A stretch of DNA of 64,000 nucleotides from NCBI RefSeq assembly GCF_029623345.1, contig NZ_JAPYKH010000006.1:62001-126000 (forward strand), in the 5' to 3' direction. Both the position numbers and the translations under genes were made by a program. Below, piece by piece: positions 47,423 through 56,023 of this stretch (positions are counted from its first letter, which is position 1; each line of letters opens with the position of its first letter). The DNA is from Sphingomonas phyllosphaerae. GTDB taxonomy: Bacteria; Pseudomonadota; Alphaproteobacteria; Sphingomonadales; Sphingomonadaceae. Below the pieces are notes generated by a model that ran no database searches, was not told the origin of the DNA, and saw nothing but the letters and a program-made list of their open reading frames with translations.

Positions 47423-49957
47423 TTACCGCCGCGCGCGCGCGAGCTCGTCGACCGCCTGCGCCAGCTCGATCCACATTGCGCCCTCGGGAATGACATATTC
47501 GTTCTCGCCCCAGAAGAACGGCCAGTCCTCGTGGTTCTCGGGGAAGTCGGGCTTGATCACCAGCACGCCGGGGACGACGCCGCCGGCGATGAAGGAGAAG
47601 TCGGCACGGTTGTTGCCATAGGCGACCTCCTTCGACAGCGTCCCCACGCCCGAGACAAACGAGCGGTCCGAGCCGGGATGGTGACCGAGCACGAACTCGG
47701 CGCCGCGGAAGACCGCGTCGGCGGGGACGATCTCGGGGAATGCCTTGTGCAGCGCATAGGCGTTGAGCGCATAGCCCATCACGGTGCCGCTGCCGGCCCA
47801 GCCACCCGTGGTGATCGGCACGCCGAACGGGTTGGCGGTCGCGGCCTTGTCTGCCTCCGCCGCATAGGCGCGGACCGCCGGGATCAGCCGCTGTCGGTAT
47901 GGGGCGGGCATGAAGGGGATCGCGGCGACCGCGTCGCGCAGGCTCGGCGCGAACCTCTTCTCCACCCCGAGATAAAGCGCTTCGACCGCGGCGACGTAGC
48001 GCGGATCGCGCGTGGCGCGCAGCAGCTCGACCGCGGCAGAGAAGCGTTCCATATCGAGCGGACCGCCGGTGGTGTTGCCGTGCTGGTAGAGGTCGGGCGG
48101 GTGCGACTGCTCCTCCGCCCAGGTCGCGGTGGCGAGCGCGAGCGCACGCTTGGCCAGCGCCGGATCCGAGCTCTGCAGCGCGCGCGATGCCGCCGCCAAC
48201 CCGGCGATCGACCCGTAGTTGAGCGCGGAGGCCTTGGTGGTGAACGCCCAGCGATCGTCAGGCATGCCACTGCGGCCACCCTTCTCCTCGTCGAGCGTCA
48301 GCGCGGGGTCGTAGATCAGCCCGTCGGTCTTGGTCGAGGCGTCGCCGAGGTGCGTATATTGCGCGACGTCGGGCTCGACGATGCCGTGAATGGCGTGGCC
48401 GACCGCGTCGAATTGCGCCACCAGCTGGCGCGTGCCGTGCGCGATCTGCTGGAGCAGGTCGGGCGTGCCGTCGGGCACGTGCATCTCGGTGCGGCGGCGC
48501 GCCTCGTCCACCGCGGTGGTGTCGCGCGTCGGGCGCCAGCGTTCCCAGCTGTCCACCATCGAGCGGATCACCTGATATTGCGACTGGGTGCGGATGTCGA
48601 AGTCGCCCGCGTCGAACCAGCCGCCGGTGTTGAGCCCGGGAATGTGCTCGCCCGGCTTGTACTTGCTGTCGGTGGTCGGGCCTTGCGCGTAGAGGTCGAT
48701 ATGCTCGTGGTTGATCGGTGCCTGGCGCGCGTCGTCACGGTGCGCCTCGCCGTGCCACACGCGATAGCCCTCGTTGACGTACATATGATCCATCGCCACC
48801 GGAAAATAGACGTCGAGCGTCGGGTGCCAGGCGCTCGCATAGACGTCATTGGCGATGCGGAACGGCGCGGTGCGGGTGGTGCCGTACTCGAGCACGTAGA
48901 GCCCCGGCTGGCGCACCGCGCTGAAGTCGAGCCGCAGATAGGAATAGCGCAGATAGTCGCCCCAGCGTGTCGCCGCGGGGATCGTCACCGGCGTCATCGC
49001 GCCGTCGCCACCGACGCGCAGCAGCCGCGGCGTCAGCGCGCGCGTGTCGGCGCGGTCGAGCTCGATCGTCGCCACCTTGCGCCCGCCCGGCGCATAGCCG
49101 AGCTGCGAGTGCGCGATCACCGGCGCGCGGCGCCATCCCGGCACGCTGGTCGGGCGCACCGTCCATTCGAGCACCGCGCCGGTCTTCCCCGTCGGCAGCA
49201 ACGAGCGAAGCACGAACCAGCCGTTCTGCGCCTGGTTGCGCCCGTCGTAGAGTTCCACGGGCTCGCTCGACTCGATCGTCACGCGCCGCGTCGCGTCCTC
49301 GGGCGCGAGCACGAAGCGGCGTGCCGCGGCGATCGGCTGCGGCTCGGCGCCCGGGCCTTCGGCCCGGCCGCTCGCTGCGTTGCGCTCGGGCGTGCGCGTC
49401 ATCGCGTCGGCGGGGTAGAGCGGGAAGGTGCCGGTGCGGTCGTCGGCGAGATAGCCGTGATGGAAGTAGGCGGCGGGCAGGAATTCGAGATTGAAGCCGG
49501 CGCGGCCCGCCAGCGCCTCGGGCACCGGCTGGTCGAGCAGCACCGAGACCTTCACGCCGCCGCCCGCTTTCTCCGAGCGGATCCGGTAACGCCAGTGCTG
49601 GTCAGGATATTCCAGCGTCACCGTGATGGCCCCGCTGCGCTGGTCGACCTCGCGCCCGACGAAGCGCGCGGTCGGGTCCCATTGGCCTGGCGTCGCGGCG
49701 AGGCGGACGTCGCCGTTGGTGGCGATCCGCTCGTCCTGCTGGATGATCTCGACGCCACTGATCTTGGAGTCGGCGAACAGCCCGTCGTACCAATTGGAAA
49801 AGACCAGTACGTTGGTGCCGGGCGACTCGTAATAGCCGCTCTTGTTGAGCGTCAGCTCGCTTGTGGGCGGCGCCGCGCGACGCGGTTGCGCCGGCGCCGC
49901 GCTCGCCAGCAGCAAGGCGATGACTGATAGGCCGATGCCGATACGCGCTTTGCTCAT
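47423..49957 (-). CDS. Secreted glycoside hydrolase family 9 endoglucanase
   Basis: An 844-residue exported enzyme that cleaves beta-1,4-glucan by inversion. The signal peptide is at 1-25 (IGIGLSVIALLLASAAPAQ). An N-terminal region of about 200 residues and a CelD_N-type immunoglobulin-like domain (about 280-370; RKVATIELDRADTRAL) precede the (alpha/alpha)6 catalytic domain (about 385-840). The catalytic base is in GGWFDAGDFDIRTQ, and the acid in WGENEYVIPEGAMWIELA. The start is the ATG at 49957 with GGAGGACGAGG just before it, discarding 37 frame-open residues. It is divergent from the esterase-GH43 operon, sharing a 179-nt regulatory region with a TAGCGCTA palindrome at 50005-50012. Confidence 0.93.
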   Translation of the reverse strand: MSKARIGIGLSVIALLLASAAPAQPRRAAPPTSELTLNKSGYYESPGTNVLVFSNWYDGLFADSKISGVEIIQQDERIATNGDVRLAATPGQWDPTARFVGREVDQRSGAITVTLEYPDQHWRYRIRSEKAGGGVKVSVLLDQPVPEALAGRAGFNLEFLPAAYFHHGYLADDRTGTFPLYPADAMTRTPERNAASGRAEGPGAEPQPIAAARRFVLAPEDATRRVTIESSEPVELYDGRNQAQNGWFVLRSLLPTGKTGAVLEWTVRPTSVPGWRRAPVIAHSQLGYAPGGRKVATIELDRADTRALTPRLLRVGGDGAMTPVTIPAATRWGDYLRYSYLRLDFSAVRQPGLYVLEYGTTRTAPFRIANDVYASAWHPTLDVYFPVAMDHMYVNEGYRVWHGEAHRDDARQAPINHEHIDLYAQGPTTDSKYKPGEHIPGLNTGGWFDAGDFDIRTQSQYQVIRSMVDSWERWRPTRDTTAVDEARRRTEMHVPDGTPDLLQQIAHGTRQLVAQFDAVGHAIHGIVEPDVAQYTHLGDASTKTDGLIYDPALTLDEEKGGRSGMPDDRWAFTTKASALNYGSIAGLAAASRALQSSDPALAKRALALATATWAEEQSHPPDLYQHGNTTGGPLDMERFSAAVELLRATRDPRYVAAVEALYLGVEKRFAPSLRDAVAAIPFMPAPYRQRLIPAVRAYAAEADKAATANPFGVPITTGGWAGSGTVMGYALNAYALHKAFPEIVPADAVFRGAEFVLGHHPGSDRSFVSGVGTLSKEVAYGNNRADFSFIAGGVVPGVLVIKPDFPENHEDWPFFWGENEYVIPEGAMWIELAQAVDELARARR

Positions 49958-50004
49958 CCTCGTCCTCCGTACCCGGTCGTTCGCCGCCGGGCGCAGCGCA
50001 TGTA

Positions 50005-50012
50005 TAGCGCTA
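50005..50012. promoter_or_regulatory. Candidate LacI/XylR-type operator between GH9 and esterase genes
   Basis: The 8-bp palindrome TAGCGCTA, followed by ACAT, matches the core and one half-site of the Caulobacter XylR operator type (TGTTAGCGCTAACA); the left arm is imperfect. It sits between divergent plant polysaccharide genes. The rest of the 179-nt region shows nothing else clear. Confidence 0.45.
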
Positions 50013-50136
50013 ACATCGATGACTGCCATATGCCGTACATCAAGCTGGCGGCATTGACGGATGATCATTCAACTACTTACTCTTGCCCCGAGCAAACCGC
50101 GCGCCAGTGGCAGATAGCGGTAACAGGAGAGGGCGG

Positions 50137-51201
50137 ATGAGGATCAATCGATCATGGTGCGTCGTCGCGGTGATCGCGAGCGCAATGCTGGGGTCCGCCG
50201 CGCCGGCTCAGGTCTCCACGCCCGCACCACCCGCCGTTGCCGGCGCGAAGTCAGCGACGGTCGAGCGGATCACGGTGCACGGCCGCTCGCTCGAAGCCAG
50301 CCTCGAGGGAGACAGCGCCGACCGCATTGTGCTGGTCGTGCTGCCCCCGAGCTACAAGACCAGCCCCAGGAGGCGCTACCCGGTGGTCTATGCGCTGCAC
50401 GGCTATTCGATCGGGGCGGAGCAATGGACCCGCGAGATCCACGTGCCGCAGACGATCGAGGGTGCCTTCGCGCAGGGCGCGCGCGAGATGATCGTCGTGC
50501 TCCCGGACAGCAAGACCGCGCACAACGGCTCGATGTACTCCAGCTCGGTGACGACGGGCGACTTCGAGACCTTCGTCGCGCGCGATCTCGTCGGCTACGT
50601 CGACTCGCATTATCGCACCGTCGCCGACCGGAACAGCCGTGGGCTCGCCGGCCACTCGATGGGGGGATACGGCACCGCGCGAATCGGGATGAAGCATCCG
50701 GCGACGTTCGGCGCGCTGTACATGATGAGCCCGTGCTGCCTGTCCGCGCGCACGCCCGGCGGGGACGCGGCGGCCGACGAGAAGACCGTCGCCGCGCTGC
50801 GCTCGCCCGCCGATTCGGCGATGCTGACCTGGGGCCAGCGCGCGCAGCTCGCCGCGGCCGCAGCCTGGTCGCCCAACCCGACCAAGCCGCCGCTTTTCCT
50901 GGACCTGCCGACCGAGAACGGCCGGCCGCGCGCCGAGGTGGTGGCGCGCTGGGCGGCCAACGCGCCGCTGGCGATGCTCGACCAATATGTCGGCAACCTG
51001 CGCCAGTATCGCGCGATCGGGCTCGACGTCGGCGACCGCGACGGGCTGAAGGACGACGCGCAGGCGCTCCACGCCGCGCTCGACCGCTATGGCGTCAGGC
51101 ACGATTTCGCGATCTACCCCGGCGACCATGTCAGCGGCGTGGCGACGCGCGTGCAGGAACAGGTGATCCCGTTCTTCTCGCGCGCTTTGGTCTTCCCGTG
51201 A
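50137..51201 (+). CDS. Exported esterase, CE1/esterase D type
   Basis: A 354-residue secreted alpha/beta hydrolase. The signal peptide is at 1-25 (WCVVAVIASAMLGSAAPAQ). The core has YALHGYSIGAEQWTRE (oxyanion strand), IVVLPDSKT, the nucleophile elbow GLAGHSMGGYG (Ser near 194) and a C-terminal YPGDHVSGVATR with the catalytic His. It resembles CE1 feruloyl/acetyl-xylan esterases and would remove acyl groups from xylan; cinnamoyl versus acetyl specificity cannot be told. The ATG at 50137 follows CAGGAGAGGG. It shares the frame with nothing else and overlaps the GH43 gene by 4 nt (GTGA). Confidence 0.88.
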   Translation: MRINRSWCVVAVIASAMLGSAAPAQVSTPAPPAVAGAKSATVERITVHGRSLEASLEGDSADRIVLVVLPPSYKTSPRRRYPVVYALHGYSIGAEQWTREIHVPQTIEGAFAQGAREMIVVLPDSKTAHNGSMYSSSVTTGDFETFVARDLVGYVDSHYRTVADRNSRGLAGHSMGGYGTARIGMKHPATFGALYMMSPCCLSARTPGGDAAADEKTVAALRSPADSAMLTWGQRAQLAAAAAWSPNPTKPPLFLDLPTENGRPRAEVVARWAANAPLAMLDQYVGNLRQYRAIGLDVGDRDGLKDDAQALHAALDRYGVRHDFAIYPGDHVSGVATRVQEQVIPFFSRALVFP

Positions 51202-52754
51202 GGCGGCGCGCGCTGGCGGCGCTGCTGCTTGCCGTCTCGGGTGCCGCGACCGCGCAGGTGTGGCGCGCCGACCAGGGTGACGGCACCTACCGCAACCCCG
51301 TGCTCTACGCCGATTATCCCGACCCCGACGTGATCCGCGTCGGGAGCGACTATTATTTCGTCTCGACCACCTTCGTGAACGTGCCCGGGATCACGATCCT
51401 GCACAGCCGCGACCTGATCAATTGGACGATCGCGACCCATGTCGCGACGAAGCTCGACGGCGACCCACGCTACGATCTCGTCGGCGGCAACGCCTATCGC
51501 AAGGGGCTGTATGCCGCGAGCCTGCGCCACCATGACGGCACCTTCTATCTCGCGATCACTCCGGTGGGGCAGAAGACGCGGATCTATTACGCCAAGAGCA
51601 TCCGCGGCCCGTGGCGCTACCACGAGCTGGACCGCGAGGCGTTCGATCCCGGGCTGTTCATCGAGCCCGACGGCCGCGCCTATCTCGCGACCGCGACCAC
51701 CGCCGACGGTACGATCACGCTGCTGACGCTCGACCGCACGCTCTCCAAGGTCACCGACGCGCGCAAGATCCATTATATCAAGGGCGCGGAAGGCTCGAAG
51801 CTGATCCGGCGCGGCGACTATTACTACCTCTTCAACGCGCTGCCGCCGCGCTTGGCGCTGAGCGTGTCGCGCTCGCACAGCCTGTTCGGGCCGTGGGAGA
51901 CGCGCGACCAGATCGACGATAGCAGCGGCGGCCATCAGGGCGCGTTGGTCGACCTGCCCGACGGCGGCTGGTTCGGCTTCGTGATGGAGGACAGCGGCGC
52001 GATCGGGCGGATGACGAACGTCTCGCCCGTGTTCTGGAAGGACGACTGGCCCGTCTGGGGCACGCCCGATGCGCCCGATCGCGTTCCCGCGCGCGCACGC
52101 AAGCCGATCCCCGGCGGCGCCGTCGTCGAGCCGCCCTCGTCGGACACGTTCGACCGCCCGACGCTGGGCGTGCAGTGGCAGTGGAACCAGAACCCGGACG
52201 ACCGCCGCTGGTCGCTGACCGAGCGGCCGGGCTGGCTGCGGCTGCGGCCGACGCGCGCGTCACGCTTCTGGGAGGCGCGTAACACGCTGACGCAGAAGGG
52301 GCAGGGCCCGGCAAGCCGCGGCGAGGTGGTGCTCGACTTGGCGCATCTCGCGCCGGGGGACCGCTGCGGCTTCGGTACGCTCGGCCAGGTGAGCGCCAAT
52401 CTCACCGTCACGCGCGAGCCGGACCGGCGCGCGTCGCTGGCGATGGAGGTGACCGAGGACCAGATCGAAGGCGCGCGTACCGAGACTCGCGCCACCGTGC
52501 CGCTCGCGAGCGCTCGGCTGTGGCTGCGTACCGAGATGGACTTCCGCGCCTCTATCGGTCGTGTCGCGTACAGCGAGGACGGGCGTCGCTGGCGCGGGCT
52601 CGGCGGCGACTTCCCGCTGCGCTTCGCCTGGCGCACCGGCACCTTCCAGGGCGAGCAGTTTGCCTTGTTCTGCTACGCGCCCGGCGAGAGCAAGGGGTGG
52701 GTGGACGTGGACTCGTTCACGCTGTCGCCGGTGGCGGCGGGCGCGCGGCCGTAG
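51198..52754 (+). CDS. Exported glycoside hydrolase family 43 (beta-xylosidase/arabinofuranosidase)
   Basis: A 518-residue protein starting GTG at 51198, overlapping the esterase stop (GTGA). A short signal peptide (ALAALLLAVSGAATAQ) precedes a five-bladed GH43 propeller. The catalytic base Asp is in YADYPDPDVIRVGSDYYF, the pKa-modulating Asp in AFDPGLFIEPDGRAYL, and the acid Glu in IKGAEGSKLIRRG. The C-terminal part (about 330-518; SDTFDRPTLGVQWQWNQNPD) is the beta-sandwich typical of this GH43 group. It releases xylose or arabinose from xylan side chains or oligomers. The nearest functional partner is the co-translated esterase. Confidence 0.93.
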   Translation: MRRRALAALLLAVSGAATAQVWRADQGDGTYRNPVLYADYPDPDVIRVGSDYYFVSTTFVNVPGITILHSRDLINWTIATHVATKLDGDPRYDLVGGNAYRKGLYAASLRHHDGTFYLAITPVGQKTRIYYAKSIRGPWRYHELDREAFDPGLFIEPDGRAYLATATTADGTITLLTLDRTLSKVTDARKIHYIKGAEGSKLIRRGDYYYLFNALPPRLALSVSRSHSLFGPWETRDQIDDSSGGHQGALVDLPDGGWFGFVMEDSGAIGRMTNVSPVFWKDDWPVWGTPDAPDRVPARARKPIPGGAVVEPPSSDTFDRPTLGVQWQWNQNPDDRRWSLTERPGWLRLRPTRASRFWEARNTLTQKGQGPASRGEVVLDLAHLAPGDRCGFGTLGQVSANLTVTREPDRRASLAMEVTEDQIEGARTETRATVPLASARLWLRTEMDFRASIGRVAYSEDGRRWRGLGGDFPLRFAWRTGTFQGEQFALFCYAPGESKGWVDVDSFTLSPVAAGARP

Positions 52755-52783
52755 CGAGCGGAGTCTTACGGCGATCCAGTGAG

Positions 52784-52805
52784 CCCCTCCCCTTCAGGGG
52801 AGGGG
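52784..52805. terminator. Perfect hairpin between convergent genes, repeat-like
   Basis: CCCCTCCCC-TTCA-GGGGAGGGG is a perfect 9-bp stem with a 4-nt loop between GH43 (plus) and the acetylesterase (minus). It should end transcription from both directions. The sequence also matches the hairpin at 8815-8836. Confidence 0.55.
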
Positions 52806-52871
52806 TGAGCTTATCCAGCGTCCCGTTCGTCGTGCCGGACCATGTACCCGCCTTTTCCGAGGCCCACCCGC

Positions 52872-54818
52872 TCACTCCACCGGCACGTCGAAGGTCCCGA
52901 CCGGCAGCTGCGCCTCGTCGAACAGGTTCACCACCGGCGTCTCGGCCCAGGCATAGCGGACGTGCGTCACCGGTTGCCCGTCGCCCGCCAGCGTCACCAT
53001 GTCGCCCGCGACCGTCCCCGCGGCGAAGCGGCACGATCCCGCCGCCGCACCGCACAGCTCGAAGCCGATCGCCTGCGCCGCGCCGCGCGCGCTGAGCGTC
53101 CCCGTCGCCCCGGTGAAGCGCAGCACCGCGCCGCCGTCGGCGCCGCGCTTCGCCCCCGCGATCGCGGGCCCCGCCGGCGCGACCGGCTCGCCGTAGCGTG
53201 CCGCCTGCATCGCGCGCGCGAGCCGCAGCCCGACCTCGCGCTTCTCGCCAGGGTGGATGTCGAGCGCGTCGCCCAGGTCGAGCGCCACTGCCATCCCGGC
53301 GTGCGGGTCGGCCGCGGTGACGCGGCGCTGCGCGTCGCGCACCATGCCCCAGCCGCTCTCCGCCGGCGCCTTGGCGCGCGTGCCATAATCGGCGAGTTGC
53401 ACCACCGCGAAGCCCGTCTCGGGCGTGCCCATGCGGCGGCGCCAGTCGGCGATCAACGCGGCGAGGCGCTTGTCATAGCCGGGCAGGCCGGTGTCCGATT
53501 CGCCCTGGTACCAGGCGATGCCGGCGAGCTGGAGCGGCGCGAGCGGGGCGATCATCGCGTTGTCGAGCGTACCCGCGCCGTTGATGTCGTCCCACGGCAC
53601 GCGCGGCGCGCCGCCGGCGACCCGCTTGGCCACGGCATAGCGCCAGCCGCCATCGAGCGGGACGCTGCTGCCGTCGGCGAAGGTCAGCCGCATCCGCTCG
53701 GTCGGCCCGGTCATCCCGCCCAGCGCATAGACGTCATCATCGTTGACGGTGATCACGTTGCGCCCCGCGCGCAGCGTGCCCGCGGGCAGCGCGTAGACGC
53801 GCGGCTGCGACGCGAGGCTGCTCGAGCCGACGCCGACGCCGTTGATCCAGGTGGTGTCGGCGTCGTCGACGACACCGAGCGACAGCGTCGCTGCGCCGCG
53901 CGCCTGCGCCGGCGTGAGCTCGGCCGCCTTCTGGTACCAGATCATGCCGTTGTAATCGGCCAGCTCGGGCACGCCCCAGGTTTCGAAGTTGGTGAGCGCC
54001 GGCACCGCGCGCCAGTCGAGCGCGGCCTCGGGCTGCCAGGGCTCCTTGCCGCGCGCGTCGCCGCTGGCGCCGCGCCACCATTCTTCCCACTGGCCGATCG
54101 CGCGGCGCACCGCGGTGGCGGGATCGCGGGCGTAGAGCGCGATCAGCGTCGCGGCGTCCGCCTGGCCGCCGGCGCGCAGCGCGGCGTCGCTCATCCAGGC
54201 GCTGATCCGTGACCCGCCCCAGCTCGAGTGGATCGCGCCGATCGGCACCTTCTGCGTCCGCCGCAGCGACTGCACCATGTAGAAGCACGCGGCCGAGAAG
54301 CTGCCGACCGAGTCCGGTCCCGCCGCCTGCCAGCGCGGCGGCGTGCCGAGGCGGTCGAGCGGCGTAACGCTGGCGTTCTTGGCGATCGTCAGCAGCCGGA
54401 GCTGCGGGTCAAGCGGTGGGTGCGCGTCGGCGAACAAGGTCTGCGCGTCGTCGACGGTCAGCTCCATGTTGCTCTGGCCGGAGCAGAGGAAGACGTCGCC
54501 GATCAGGAGGTCGCCCAGCAGCGTCGCGCCGCTCGGTGCGGCCACGGTCAACTCATAAGGGCCGCCCGCGGGCAGAGCCGGTAGGCGCGCGGTGAAGCGA
54601 CCGTCACGCGCCGCAGTAGCGCTCACGCTGTGACCCGCGAGGCTGATCATCAACGTCTCGCCCGGCGCCGCGGTGCCGCGCACGTCGATCGGGCGGTCGC
54701 GCTGGAGCACCGCATGTTCGCCGATCGCGCCGTCGAGCTTCGGCGCTGCGAGCGCAGGGGTGGCGAGGGTGGAGGCGGCGAGCAGGAGAGCAAGGCGACG
54801 CGCAGGACGGATCGGCAT
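52872..54818 (-). CDS. Exported sialate O-acetylesterase-like carbohydrate esterase
   Basis: A 648-residue secreted SGNH-type esterase. The signal peptide is at 1-24 (LALLLAASTLATPALA). The catalytic serine is in FLCSGQSNMEL near residue 116, and the second block includes WYQGESDTGLPGYDKRL. The catalytic Asp/His block is less distinct; DALDIHPGEKREVGLRLARAM is its likely location. An inserted beta-sandwich domain (about 270-370, TTWINGVGVGSS) fits the longer family. Sphingomonads do not normally display sialic acids, and in plant polysaccharide loci such proteins act as acetyl-xylan or acetyl-pectin esterases. It is convergent with the GH43 gene. Confidence 0.88.
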   Translation of the reverse strand: MPIRPARRLALLLAASTLATPALAAPKLDGAIGEHAVLQRDRPIDVRGTAAPGETLMISLAGHSVSATAARDGRFTARLPALPAGGPYELTVAAPSGATLLGDLLIGDVFLCSGQSNMELTVDDAQTLFADAHPPLDPQLRLLTIAKNASVTPLDRLGTPPRWQAAGPDSVGSFSAACFYMVQSLRRTQKVPIGAIHSSWGGSRISAWMSDAALRAGGQADAATLIALYARDPATAVRRAIGQWEEWWRGASGDARGKEPWQPEAALDWRAVPALTNFETWGVPELADYNGMIWYQKAAELTPAQARGAATLSLGVVDDADTTWINGVGVGSSSLASQPRVYALPAGTLRAGRNVITVNDDDVYALGGMTGPTERMRLTFADGSSVPLDGGWRYAVAKRVAGGAPRVPWDDINGAGTLDNAMIAPLAPLQLAGIAWYQGESDTGLPGYDKRLAALIADWRRRMGTPETGFAVVQLADYGTRAKAPAESGWGMVRDAQRRVTAADPHAGMAVALDLGDALDIHPGEKREVGLRLARAMQAARYGEPVAPAGPAIAGAKRGADGGAVLRFTGATGTLSARGAAQAIGFELCGAAAGSCRFAAGTVAGDMVTLAGDGQPVTHVRYAWAETPVVNLFDEAQLPVGTFDVPVE

Positions 54819-54939
54819 GGGTTCAGGATTCCGCTGGGACGATCGGCGCCGGGGCGGGTGCCGCGCGACGCGGGAGGCGTCGCTGCGGCGAGACTGCGTC
54901 AGCGCGCGTCGCGGCGCAATCTCCCGTGATGTCCGGTCT

Positions 54940-55407
54940 TTAGCCGATCCACCGGCGGGCGCGCTGGATCGCCTCGTCGAGCGCGGAGAGGAAGCGGGAG
55001 CGATCCTCCTTGGCGAAGGGCGGCGGACCGCCGACGCGGTCGCCGCCCGCGCGCAGATCGCTCATGATCGCGCGCACCGCCACCGCGCTGCCGATCGAAC
55101 TGGCGGTGAACGGACGCCCGTTGGGACCGATCACCGCCGCTGCGCCGCCCTTGAGCGCGCGGTCGGCAAGCAGGATGTCGGCGGTGACGACGATCGCGCC
55201 CGCGTCGGTGTGCTCGGCGATCCAATCGTCCGCCGCGTCGAACATGTCGCTCACCGTCACCCGCTCGATCAGCGGGTGGACGGGGACGCGCAGGTGCGCG
55301 TTGCTGACGATCGCCACAGGCACCTTGAGCCGGTAAGCGACCCGGTAGATTTCCTCCTTCACGGGGCAGGCGTCGGCGTCGACGAGGATATGCACGCGCT
55401 GGACCAT
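54940..55407 (-). CDS. YaiI/YqxD family protein (UPF0178)
   Basis: A 155-residue protein matching the UPF0178 family, with HILVDADACPVKEEIYRVA at the start, VVTADILLADRALKGGA near 71, and GGPPPFAKEDRSRFLSALD near 125. This NYN-like fold has conserved acidic residues, suggesting nuclease activity, but none is proven. The start is the ATG at 55407 (MVQRVHILVD), which gives the normal family length; 23 further frame-open residues upstream were left out. Confidence 0.9.
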   Translation of the reverse strand: MVQRVHILVDADACPVKEEIYRVAYRLKVPVAIVSNAHLRVPVHPLIERVTVSDMFDAADDWIAEHTDAGAIVVTADILLADRALKGGAAAVIGPNGRPFTASSIGSAVAVRAIMSDLRAGGDRVGGPPPFAKEDRSRFLSALDEAIQRARRWIG

Positions 55408-55537
55408 CGCCGCGCTCTGCCACAAACCCGCGGGTGCGTCGCCACGGATCACGAACAGGCGCGATCCCGATGTCACTCCGGACCGGCCTGCCTCGTCTAT
55501 CGACGCGCGCGCGACGGAGCGCGCCAGGAGACCGACG

Positions 55538-56023
55538 ATGCCACCCCGTATCCGCGACCCGCACGCACTCGCACCCGAGGACCGGGAGCGCGCCGCGCTC
55601 GGCTGGGCCGAGGCGCTGACCCGGTTGCCCGAGAGCCGTGCTCCCGACGATGCCTATGCCGCGCTGGCAGCTGCCTTCTCGGAGCGCGGCGCTGGCGCGG
55701 CTGCTCGCCGCCGACGTCGCGATCCACGCCGACGGGGGGGGCGCGTGCTCGCGCTCCGCAACGTCATCCGCGGCGTGGATCGCGTGCGGCGGCTGTATGC
55801 CGGGTTGGCGCGCAAGCACCGCGACACGCCGCCGGAACTGCTCGCGATGACCTGGATCGACGGGCTGCCCGGTCATGTCAGCCGTGAACGCGGTGGCGTG
55901 GTGCAGACCACTGCGCTCGAACTGCGCGACGGCCGGATCGCCGCCGTCTACATCGCGCGCAACCCCGACAAGCTCGCGCACGTCCGCGTGCTTCACGCGG
56001 CGGAGGTGATGCCGCGCGGCTGA
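55538..56023 (+). pseudogene. Decayed fusion of a carboxymuconolactone decarboxylase fragment and an ECF41 sigma C-terminus
   Basis: One open frame of 161 codons with two unrelated parts. Residues about 13-48 (EDRERAALGWAEALTRLPES) match the C-terminal half of AhpD-like carboxymuconolactone decarboxylases. From about 55685 the plus strand in another frame reads ARLLAADVAIHADGGG, and after a run of eight G (55734-55741) the first frame resumes with VLALRNVIRGVDRVRRLYAGL and YIARNPDKLAHVRVL, the SnoaL-like C-terminal domain of ECF41/SigJ sigma factors. Sigma regions 2 and 4 and the start of the decarboxylase are absent. ECF41 genes normally neighbour such decarboxylases, so a deletion joined them. 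The shifts at about 55680 and in the G run show it is not intact. A sequencing error in the G run could explain the second. Confidence 0.7.
55734..55741 (+). other. Run of eight G at a frameshift point
   Basis: The homopolymer lies between the ADGGG and RVLAL parts of a SnoaL-like domain. Nine G would restore the frame across this point. It may be a mutation, a slippage site or an assembly error. Confidence 0.5.

Noticed and set aside
47531..49927. 798-codon open frame opposite the GH9 gene
   Set aside because: Low-complexity Arg/Gly-rich product with no signal peptide or motif; GH9 motifs on the other strand are certain.
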